A DNA stretch of 6,118 bases from Thermodesulfobacterium sp. (GTDB taxonomy: Bacteria; Desulfobacterota; Thermodesulfobacteria; Thermodesulfobacteriales; Thermodesulfobacteriaceae): NCBI GenBank assembly GCA_021163085.1, contig JAGGXL010000093.1, positions 1-6,118 of the forward strand. Reading direction: 5' to 3'. Position 1 is the first letter of the stretch; every line of letters begins with the position of its first letter. The position numbers and the translations under genes were made by a program. This document shows positions 1 to 5,437 of the stretch, piece by piece. The notes under the pieces are model-generated. The model was not told the origin of the DNA and did not search any database. It saw only the letters and a program-made list of their open reading frames with translations.

Positions 1-559
1 CCTTAGTATATTTAATATCCTTTCTTTCTAATCTTATAAAAGCAGAGACAACTTTTGGAGGAGGAACAAAAAATCTTGCAGGGATACTCATAAGATATTT
101 AACCTTATAAAAAGTCTTTACAAAAATGGAAAGCCAAGATTTTCCATTTATAATTCTTTCTGCTACCTCTTTTTGAACCATATAAAAACCGTAAGAAATG
201 TATTCTTTATACTTTACTGTATTTTCTATAATCAAGCTTGCTACATTGTAAGGTAAATTTCCTATTACCTTTAAGTTTCTTTCTCCTAAGGAAGAAAAGT
301 CAAAATTTGTAGCATCTGCGTTGATAAAGACCATTTTTTCATCTTTTATAGTATTTTTAAGATGCTCTATCATTTCGGGATCTATTTCGATGAGAAAAAG
401 TTTTTTTAAAGGAGTGTTTAACAGCTTTTTTGTCAGGTTTCCTGTACCGGGGCCGATTTCTACAACCGTTTCTTCGGGCTTAATTTCTGCCAGATCTACC
501 AATTTCTGTAAAATACCTGATCCAATGAGTAAATGTTGAGCAAACCGTTTTTTTAGCAT
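1..559 (-). CDS. rsmA: 16S rRNA (adenine(1518)-N6/adenine(1519)-N6)-dimethyltransferase RsmA/KsgA, 5' part, cut by left edge
   Basis: RsmA (KsgA) uses S-adenosylmethionine to dimethylate two adjacent adenines in the 3'-terminal helix 45 of 16S rRNA during late 30S assembly in the cytoplasm. Reading the minus strand from ATG at 559-557 gives 186 open codons to the window edge; family members are usually about 260-290 residues, so the C-terminal third is missing. What is seen: KKRFAQHLL at residues 3-11 (the family's K-R-x-x-Q-x-[FL]-L start), SAM-binding motif I VVEIGPGTGNLT at 32-43, acidic motif II IEID at 57-60, NADATNF at 80-86 (motif III with D82), the catalytic NLPY motif at 101-104, and FFVPPPKVVSAFIRLE at 163-178, typical of the region after the catalytic core. 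The start is fixed by the KKR..Q motif directly after the Met. No Shine-Dalgarno is visible upstream. It is transcribed divergently from the radical SAM gene, 53 bp away. Confidence 0.96.
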   Translation of the reverse strand, partial: MLKKRFAQHLLIGSGILQKLVDLAEIKPEETVVEIGPGTGNLTKKLLNTPLKKLFLIEIDPEMIEHLKNTIKDEKMVFINADATNFDFSSLGERNLKVIGNLPYNVASLIIENTVKYKEYISYGFYMVQKEVAERIINGKSWLSIFVKTFYKVKYLMSIPARFFVPPPKVVSAFIRLERKDIKYTK

Positions 560-612
560 AAAAGTAATTTTATAATTTAATTTCTAAAAAATAATGTATT
601 AAAATTTAATAA
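560..612. promoter_or_regulatory. 53-bp divergent intergenic region with overlapping candidate -10 boxes
   Basis: This all-AT-looking gap must hold the start signals of both rsmA (leftward) and the radical SAM gene (rightward). On the plus strand there is a perfect TATAAT at 571-576, which would start transcription near 583 and leave a leader of about 30 nt. On the minus strand TATAAA (positions 574-569) overlaps it and would start only about 3 nt before the rsmA ATG, giving a nearly leaderless message. Neither has a convincing -35 hexamer at 16-18 bp, and in sequence this AT-rich such boxes occur by chance, so the promoters are tentative. No purine-rich Shine-Dalgarno precedes either start codon. 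Confidence 0.35.
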
Positions 613-2949
613 ATGATGCAAGATTATCCAGAAGAGATTTTAATATCTGTTAAAAAACCTTCTCGTTATTTAGGAAAAGAACCTTTTTTCCCCTACAAAG
701 ATTGGGAGCTCGCAAAACTTAAAGTTTGCTTGGGATATCCAGACTTATATGAGGTAGGAAGGTCTCATCTTGGAATTAATATCCTTGCAGGAATTATCAA
801 TGAAAGGCCTGATTATCTGTGCGATCTTGTTTATGCTGTTGCTCCAGATATGGAAGCAGAGCTTAAAAAAAGAAAAATTCCTTTGTTAAGCTACAATTAC
901 AGAAAATCTTTGAAAGAATTTGATGTTGTAGGGCTAAGTTATGCATATGAACTTTTAGTAACAGGACTATTTCAAATTTTTGAACTTTCTTATATACCTT
1001 TCAAAGCAGAAGAAAGAAAAGATTCAGATCCTATTATTTTGGGAGGAGGTCCCTGTTGCGGAAATCCTGAGCCAGTATCAGAGCTTTTTGATGCAATAGT
1101 GATAGGAGACGGAGAAGAAGTTATTCTTGAAGTGCTGAAAATAATAGAAAATTGGAAGAGAGAAAGACTTAAAAGAGAAATACTCTGGGATATGCTTAAA
1201 AATGTTGAGGGTGTTTATGTTCCTGTTTTGAAAAATAAACCCAAAAGAAGAATCTTTCTTTTTGGGAAATCTTCTTCTTTTCTTAATTCTATCCCTTTAA
1301 TACCTCTTTCTCATGATAGAGTATCTATTGAAATTTCAAGAGGATGTACAAGATCCTGCCGCTTTTGTGAAGCAGGAATTTATTATCGTCCAGTTAGAGA
1401 GAAAAACCCGGAAGAACTTGTTGAGGAAGTGAAGAGAGCCTTTTCACTAACAGGATATAGAGAGGCATCTCTTATGAGCCTCTCTGCTGGAGATTATACC
1501 TCTCTTGAAAAACTTGTAGCCTACCTTGAAAAGGAGTTTTATTCTTTACCTAAAAAAGAGTATGTTTTTTCTTTATCCTCTTTAAGGGTTGGAAGTTTAA
1601 CCCCTAAAATTCTCGATTTCCTTAAAAAGGGGAGAACTTCAACTATTACTTTGGCAATTGAAGCTGCCTCAGAAAGACTTAGGAGGGTGATTAACAAAAA
1701 AATAGAAATAGAATCCCTTTTTAAAGACTTGGAACTGGCTTTGAAGTTTGGCTTTAGAAAAATAAAACTCTATTTTATGATTGGACTTCCTACAGAAAAA
1801 AAGGAAGATCTGGAAGAGATTGTTAGATTTTATAAAGAATTAAAAAAGGCTTTCAAAAAACTCCATATAAGCATCTCAGCCTCAATTTTTGTTCCTAAAC
1901 CACATACTCCTTTTCAATGGGAAAGGCAGATAACCATAGAAGAGGCTTTTGAAAAAATAGATTACTTAAAGAAAAAACTGGGGAAAATTTTTAAATACCA
2001 CCAACCTGAGCAGAGTTTTCTTGAAGGGGTTATTGCAAGAAGCGGAAGAGAACTTTTTCCTTATCTAAAAGAGGTTTTTAAAAAAGGAGCTCGCCTGGAT
2101 TCCTGGAGGGAGTATTTTGATTTTTCTCTGTGGGAAGCTACAAGTTATGAACTGAAGGTGGACCTTAAAAAATATTTAAGAGAAAGAAATATAGAAGAAG
2201 AACTACCATGGGAACATATAAATCTCGGAATTAAAAAAGAATTTCTTCTTGAGGAAAGAAAAAAAGCTTATCAGGAAATCTATACAGAGGATTGTAGATG
2301 GAGCACCTGCGTTAAGTGTGGAGTTTGCAGAGGGAAAATTAAAAATTATTTAAGTAATAAAGAGATTGATAAAGAGGAAAAACAAGACAAAAAACCCTCA
2401 ACCTTTATTATTAAAGATTCTTTTGAAAATTACTGGTACATAATTTATTATGATAAACTGGGACCTTCCAAATTTTTGTCTCAGCTTGAAATACTCAGGT
2501 TAATAGAACTTGTATTAAGAAAAAGGGGAATTCCCCTTTCTTATACTCAGGGGTTTAATCCGAGACCTAAATTTGTATGTAGCGAAGCCCTTCCAGTTGG
2601 TATTGAAGTAGAGGGAGAATTTCTGGGTATTGCTTTAAAAGAAAAAATGCCTAAAGGAAAGATAAGAGGTTTAAAAATTTATGAAGGACTTGGTTTTAAA
2701 GATGTTAAATTTTGTGGAAAAGATAAGCTCTCTCCCCAGGAAAGAAGAGCTGTTTATTTATTGTGTCCTATCAGAGAAAATTTTTTTCAAATAGATTCTA
2801 CAGAAAACTTCGAAGTTTCTTTTAACGGATCTTTTTATGCATTAACTCCTTTAAAGAAGGGGATTTCTGTTATCAAATTTCTTAAAGAAAATCTTAAAAT
2901 AGATAATCCTTTGAAATATTATCGGATAATCAAGGTTTATAAAGATTAA
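613..2949 (+). CDS. TIGR03960-type B12-binding radical SAM protein fused to a C-terminal DUF2344 (TIGR03936) domain
   Basis: A radical SAM enzyme of 778 residues whose reaction and substrate are not established. Domains in order: residues ~12-25 hold the conserved PSRYLGKE start; ~100-175 is a B12-binding-like fold with the family signatures VVGLSYAYEL (105-114), GGGPCCGNPEP (144-154) and GDGEE (165-169); ~236-480 is the radical SAM barrel with C245, C249 and C252 (CxxxCxxC, the 4Fe-4S site), followed by AIEAASE (348-354) and GLPTE (391-395). At 561-572 is a Cys-x4-Cys-x2-Cys-x2-Cys motif that could hold a second cluster or zinc. Residues ~607-778 match DUF2344, with SYTQGFNPRPK at 643-653. 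A His of the classical cobalamin-binding DxHxxG motif is not seen, as is usual for this family, so real cobalamin binding is uncertain. In many bacteria these two domains are separate adjacent genes or a fusion; here they are one chain. The ATG at 613 (or the next one at 616) is supported by the conserved N-terminus, not by a Shine-Dalgarno. No GC-rich terminator follows. Confidence 0.92.
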   Translation: MMQDYPEEILISVKKPSRYLGKEPFFPYKDWELAKLKVCLGYPDLYEVGRSHLGINILAGIINERPDYLCDLVYAVAPDMEAELKKRKIPLLSYNYRKSLKEFDVVGLSYAYELLVTGLFQIFELSYIPFKAEERKDSDPIILGGGPCCGNPEPVSELFDAIVIGDGEEVILEVLKIIENWKRERLKREILWDMLKNVEGVYVPVLKNKPKRRIFLFGKSSSFLNSIPLIPLSHDRVSIEISRGCTRSCRFCEAGIYYRPVREKNPEELVEEVKRAFSLTGYREASLMSLSAGDYTSLEKLVAYLEKEFYSLPKKEYVFSLSSLRVGSLTPKILDFLKKGRTSTITLAIEAASERLRRVINKKIEIESLFKDLELALKFGFRKIKLYFMIGLPTEKKEDLEEIVRFYKELKKAFKKLHISISASIFVPKPHTPFQWERQITIEEAFEKIDYLKKKLGKIFKYHQPEQSFLEGVIARSGRELFPYLKEVFKKGARLDSWREYFDFSLWEATSYELKVDLKKYLRERNIEEELPWEHINLGIKKEFLLEERKKAYQEIYTEDCRWSTCVKCGVCRGKIKNYLSNKEIDKEEKQDKKPSTFIIKDSFENYWYIIYYDKLGPSKFLSQLEILRLIELVLRKRGIPLSYTQGFNPRPKFVCSEALPVGIEVEGEFLGIALKEKMPKGKIRGLKIYEGLGFKDVKFCGKDKLSPQERRAVYLLCPIRENFFQIDSTENFEVSFNGSFYALTPLKKGISVIKFLKENLKIDNPLKYYRIIKVYKD

Positions 2950-3001
2950 AGCATAATTTCACATAAGTCCTAATTTAAAATTTTTCTAATTTTTACCGAA
3001 A

Positions 3002-3016
3002 TCGCAAGGAATATTT
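3002..3016 (+). repeat. left copy of a 15-bp imperfect inverted repeat flanking the MFS-CBS unit
   Basis: TCGCAAGGAATATTT here pairs, as an inverted copy with 14 of 15 identities, with 5372-5386 (minus strand TCGCAAGGAAAATTT). The first ten bases are identical and contain five G/C, notable in intergenic DNA that is otherwise nearly all A/T. The two copies enclose the whole transporter unit: promoter region, gene and terminator. Outside the repeats the flanks differ and I see no target-site duplication, so a shared regulator site or chance is at least as likely as element ends. Confidence 0.4.
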
Positions 3017-3018
3017 TA

Positions 3019-3044
3019 TTTAAATATGTGAAAAAAATCTCTAA
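3019..3044 (+). repeat. 26-bp direct repeat, copy 1
   Basis: TTTAAATATGTG followed by seven A and TCTCTAA; the same 26 bases recur exactly at 3133-3158, 114 bp downstream (close to 11 helical turns). Within it TGTGA (3027-3031), six A, and TCTCT (3038-3042) resemble a Crp/Fnr-type site (TGTGA-N6-TCACA), with a perfect left half and three of five matches in the right half. No TATAAT lies at the matching distance downstream of this copy. Confidence 0.75.
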
Positions 3045-3132
3045 TCTATTTTAATCAGATGAAGTTATGATATGAACTAATATATGCGGAAAATAAAAGA
3101 AATTAAATCTATAAAGGTTGATATAGATGGTT

Positions 3133-3158
3133 TTTAAATATGTGAAAAAAATCTCTAA
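3133..3158 (+). repeat. 26-bp direct repeat, copy 2
   Basis: This is an exact copy of 3019-3044; identity breaks off sharply at both ends. Its Crp/Fnr-like core (TGTGA at 3141-3145, TCTCT at 3152-3156) is centred between 3148 and 3149. If transcription starts about 7 nt after the TATAAT at 3198-3203, that centre lies near -61.5, a standard position for a class I Crp-type activator. That match depends on an inferred start site. Confidence 0.75.
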
Positions 3159-3197
3159 ATATTTAAATAATTTAAAAAATGGTTTCAAGTTAAAAAC

Positions 3198-3203
3198 TAT
3201 AAT
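3198..3203 (+). promoter_or_regulatory. candidate -10 box (TATAAT) of the MFS-CBS gene
   Basis: This is a perfect TATAAT, 17 bp before the ATG at 3221. No good -35 hexamer lies 16-18 bp upstream (the bases there are mostly A), which would suit an activator-dependent promoter. Against it, the expected start near 3210 leaves a leader of only about 11 nt beginning inside the Shine-Dalgarno, so the true promoter may lie further upstream in the intergenic region. Confidence 0.4.
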
Positions 3204-3206
3204 ATT

Positions 3207-3216
3207 AAAGGAGGTG
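3207..3216 (+). promoter_or_regulatory. strong Shine-Dalgarno of the MFS-CBS gene
   Basis: AAAGGAGGTG ends 4 nt before the ATG at 3221 and is almost fully complementary to the 16S rRNA 3' end. It fixes the start of the transporter and contrasts with the rsmA and radical SAM genes, which have no visible Shine-Dalgarno. Confidence 0.92.
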
Positions 3217-3220
3217 TGTT

Positions 3221-5299
3221 ATGCAAGAGCAAAAAGCTCGGTTTAAAGATGTTTTACCGGTTGCTATAGTTGCTTGGACCGGAGCATTATTAGAATGGCT
3301 TGATTTTTATACTTATGCTATTCTTGCTAAGATTTTAGCGCACATCTACTTTCCGAGTCACGACCCTATAGCAAGCTTGTTAGCTTCTTTTGCTGCTCTT
3401 GCTGTAGGTTTCCTTTTTAGGCCTCTTGGAGCTCTTATGTTTGGTAAAATAGGAGATCAGTTTGGTCGTAAAGTTGCTTTTCTAACAGCTGTTAGCATGA
3501 TGATGATTGGAACTCTTGGAATTGCAGCTCTTCCTGGTTATGCTACTCTTGGAATTGTAGCATCTATAGGAATTTTTATATTAAGAATTATTCAAGGTTT
3601 GGCTTTAGGCGGAGGTTATGGTGCAGCTATAACTTATCTTGGAGAATTTACTCCTGATCACCGAAGAGGTCTAATAACTGGTTTTCTTTTTACTACACCG
3701 GCTTTTGGTATGGCAATAGCTGCCAACTTAGCATCAGCTTTGCAAACTCATTTTGGTATAGAAGCTTTTAATGCCTATGGATGGAGATGGTGTTTTGTTG
3801 TTGCAGGTATTATAGTATTTTTAGTTGCACTTATCATTCACTTCCTTTACAAAGAAACACCTGTTTTTACTGCTTTAAAGCAGATAAGAAGAGTTACCAG
3901 TGCACCAATTAAGGAACTTTTTACTAACAAACATTATTTATGGCTTTTCATTCTTGCTTGGGTTGGAGTAATTGGAGCACACGGACCCATCTGGTATACT
4001 AACCAGCTTTATATAAAGTTTTATGCAAATGACTTAGGAGTTCCAGCCAAACTCAGTAATCAACTTCTTGCTTATGCCACTTATGCAGTTCTTTGGACCT
4101 ATCTCTTTTTTGGATGGCTTTCTGATAAAATTGGAAGAAGACCTGTTCTTCTTTTTGGAATTTACGGAAACGCTCTTCTTTTCCCTATAACATTTTTCCT
4201 CATGAAAAACTATGTAAATCCTCCTGATACTACTGCACTCTTTTTCCTCTTTGCAGCTGGAACTTTTATGAATGGTATTGGTTACAGTGGTGCTATGTCA
4301 GCTATGCTTCTTGAGCTTTTCCCTGCAAAGATCAGAACTACTGCTATTGGTTTTACCTATAATATGGGATATGGTGTCTTTGGAGGACTTACTCCTTTTA
4401 TGATTACGCTTCTTTTTAAAGTAACAGGGACTCATTACTTTTCTGTTATTCTTTGGTCAACCATTATTCCTATGATTATGGGACTTCTTTATCTTTTCAA
4501 GGGTTGGGAGACCAAAGGAGAAAGATTATGGGAAGAACTTTCAGCTGGAAAATTTGCTCACGAGGCACTTATTTTACCTGGTAATATGAGTATTGGTGAG
4601 GCTATGAATGAATTGCAGAAAAAAGGCCATCGTGTTGCTATTGTTAATGAAAACGGAAAATATCTTGGAATTGTAGAAGAAAGGTCACTTCTTAAAGCTC
4701 TGGTTTCAGGGCATACTATAAATACTCCTCTAAAAGAAGTAAAACTTGAAGTTGATGCAGTATTAGACTCAGCAAGAATCATTGATGCAATTGTTTTAAT
4801 TCAAGAAACCGGGGTCAAAGGAATTGCAGTAGTCGATAAAAATGGAAAAATTTTAGGTTATGTAGATCCCCGTTATGTTTTTAATGAGGTAGCGCTTATA
4901 ACTGCAGGAGTTAAAAAGCCTTTTACCGAACGTATAAAGGTAGAAGAATTTATGAATCGTCCAATTACTGTAAATGATAATGTACCTGTTATAGAAGTTG
5001 CCAAGCTTATTAGTGAAAAAGAGATAGGATTTTTGCCTGTTGTAAGTGCAGATACAGGTAAACTGGCTGGTGTTATTTCTGAAAAAGACCTTATGAGTAT
5101 TCTTTGCTGTAATATAGAGAATAAAGACAAACCTATAAAAGAGTTTATTATCAAGGATGTGATAACTGTTTCACCTGATAGTACACTCAAAGATTGTTTG
5201 GAGAAATTTATTGAACACAAAATAAGACATTTGCCAGTAGTTAGAGAAAATAGAGTTGTTGGAGTAGTTTCTGTTAAAGATGTCCTGAAACTTATCTAA
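3221..5299 (+). CDS. MFS transporter (metabolite:H+ symporter type) fused to four C-terminal CBS motifs
   Basis: A 692-residue inner-membrane protein. Residues ~10-430 are a 12-TM major facilitator domain like the MHS family, whose members import organic acids, osmolytes or related small metabolites with protons. Seen: GALLEWLDFYTYA at 21-33 in TM1 (MHS-like E25 and D28), GKIGDQFGRK at 75-84 in the TM2-3 loop and its half-repeat GWLSDKIGRRP at 298-308 in the TM8-9 loop, and RIIQGLALGGGYG at 122-134 in TM4. In the last motif G132 replaces the Glu of the usual GGE. Residues ~450-692 are cytoplasmic: four CBS motifs (~455-500, ~508-560, ~574-630, ~641-692) forming two Bateman modules. CBS3 (GVISEKD, 617-623) and CBS4 (GVVSVKD, 681-687) keep the G-h-h-S-x-x-D nucleotide-contact motif; CBS1 (GIVEERS, 483-489) and CBS2 (GYVDPRY, 546-552) do not. 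MHS proteins alone are about 400-550 residues, so the CBS tail is an addition. Start set by the strong Shine-Dalgarno. The transported substrate cannot be named from sequence; adenine-nucleotide control is inferred. Confidence 0.93.
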   Translation: MQEQKARFKDVLPVAIVAWTGALLEWLDFYTYAILAKILAHIYFPSHDPIASLLASFAALAVGFLFRPLGALMFGKIGDQFGRKVAFLTAVSMMMIGTLGIAALPGYATLGIVASIGIFILRIIQGLALGGGYGAAITYLGEFTPDHRRGLITGFLFTTPAFGMAIAANLASALQTHFGIEAFNAYGWRWCFVVAGIIVFLVALIIHFLYKETPVFTALKQIRRVTSAPIKELFTNKHYLWLFILAWVGVIGAHGPIWYTNQLYIKFYANDLGVPAKLSNQLLAYATYAVLWTYLFFGWLSDKIGRRPVLLFGIYGNALLFPITFFLMKNYVNPPDTTALFFLFAAGTFMNGIGYSGAMSAMLLELFPAKIRTTAIGFTYNMGYGVFGGLTPFMITLLFKVTGTHYFSVILWSTIIPMIMGLLYLFKGWETKGERLWEELSAGKFAHEALILPGNMSIGEAMNELQKKGHRVAIVNENGKYLGIVEERSLLKALVSGHTINTPLKEVKLEVDAVLDSARIIDAIVLIQETGVKGIAVVDKNGKILGYVDPRYVFNEVALITAGVKKPFTERIKVEEFMNRPITVNDNVPVIEVAKLISEKEIGFLPVVSADTGKLAGVISEKDLMSILCCNIENKDKPIKEFIIKDVITVSPDSTLKDCLEKFIEHKIRHLPVVRENRVVGVVSVKDVLKLI

Positions 5300-5326
5300 A
5301 ACTAAGTAATCAATTTCCTATAATAG

Positions 5327-5360
5327 AAAAAGGGGGACCTATTCTTGGGTCCCCTTTCTT
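5327..5360 (+). terminator. intrinsic terminator of the MFS-CBS gene
   Basis: GGGGACC (5333-5339) pairs with GGTCCCC (5348-5354) around an 8-nt loop; the stem extends by a G-T and two A-T pairs, and the 3' arm runs into TTTCTT. It begins 28 nt after the stop codon. An A-rich run before the 5' arm gives a T-rich tract on the other strand, so it may also stop leftward transcription, although no minus-strand gene converges here. It separates the transporter from the DUF1015 gene. Confidence 0.88.
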
Positions 5361-5371
5361 ATTTAATACTC

Positions 5372-5386
5372 AAATTTTCCTTGCGA
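5372..5386 (-). repeat. right copy of a 15-bp imperfect inverted repeat flanking the MFS-CBS unit
   Basis: Read on the minus strand this is TCGCAAGGAAAATTT, matching 3002-3016 at 14 of 15 bases. It lies just beyond the transporter's terminator and overlaps the candidate -35 (TTGCGA) of the next gene, so it may simply be a promoter or operator element of that gene. Confidence 0.4.
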
Positions 5387-5408
5387 AATTACATTTTTTT
5401 GGTATTTT
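5381..5408 (+). promoter_or_regulatory. candidate promoter of the DUF1015 gene
   Basis: TTGCGA at 5381-5386 and TATTTT at 5403-5408 are 16 bp apart and would start transcription near 5415, about 23 nt before the ATG at 5438. An own promoter is expected because a strong terminator lies directly upstream. The hexamers are imperfect and the leader has only a weak purine run (AGAGA, 5428-5432) as ribosome binding site. Confidence 0.4.
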
Positions 5409-5437
5409 TAGGGAAAAATTTTTGTTTAGAGATAAAC

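Larger units (their letters stand above)
2950..3220. other. AT-rich regulatory intergenic region upstream of the MFS-CBS gene
   Basis: This 271-bp region between two plus-strand genes has no ORF with coding character and no terminator hairpin for the upstream gene. It holds two copies of a 26-bp direct repeat (3019-3044 and 3133-3158), an inverted short copy of the repeat core (TTTCACAT at 2957-2964, the reverse complement of ATGTGAAA at 3026-3033 and 3140-3147), a TATAAT at 3198-3203, a strong ribosome binding site at 3207-3216, and a GC-containing 10-mer at 3002-3011 that recurs inverted beyond the terminator at 5377-5386. Its length and repeat content suggest that the downstream transporter is separately and specifically regulated. 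Confidence 0.6.

Noticed and set aside
321..539. 72-codon plus-strand ORF
   Set aside because: It lies entirely antisense to the well-supported rsmA frame, has no Shine-Dalgarno and shows no recognisable protein features.
613..2949. Naming the radical SAM gene as a specific enzyme (methylthiotransferase, YgiQ or BchE-type)
   Set aside because: The domain order and signatures match the TIGR03960 plus DUF2344 group, not MiaB/RimO (no UPF0004 or TRAM domains) or a pathway-specific B12 enzyme; the function stays unassigned.
2950..3000. Intrinsic terminator of the radical SAM gene
   Set aside because: T-rich runs are present but no stable hairpin precedes them; AATTTAAAATTTTT is only low-complexity AT sequence.
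3019..3158. Minimal CRISPR array
   Set aside because: There are only two repeats with an 88-bp gap, the repeat is almost all A/T with an A7 run and no palindrome, and no cas genes are present.
2950..3220. Riboswitch or small RNA upstream of the transporter
   Set aside because: I could find no GC-containing paired stems or known aptamer consensus; the region is nearly all A/T and no terminator-antiterminator pair precedes the start codon.
4558..4782. 74-codon minus-strand ORF
   Set aside because: It is antisense to the CBS1-CBS2 coding region, with low-complexity Ser/Thr-rich translation and no start signals.
4873..5220. 115-codon minus-strand ORF
   Set aside because: It is antisense to the CBS3-CBS4 coding region, whose plus-strand frame is strongly supported; its composition is typical of a reverse-strand shadow.
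3002..5386. Insertion sequence or transposon
   Set aside because: The flanking inverted repeat is short and imperfect, there is no transposase or integrase, and the outer flanks show no target duplication.
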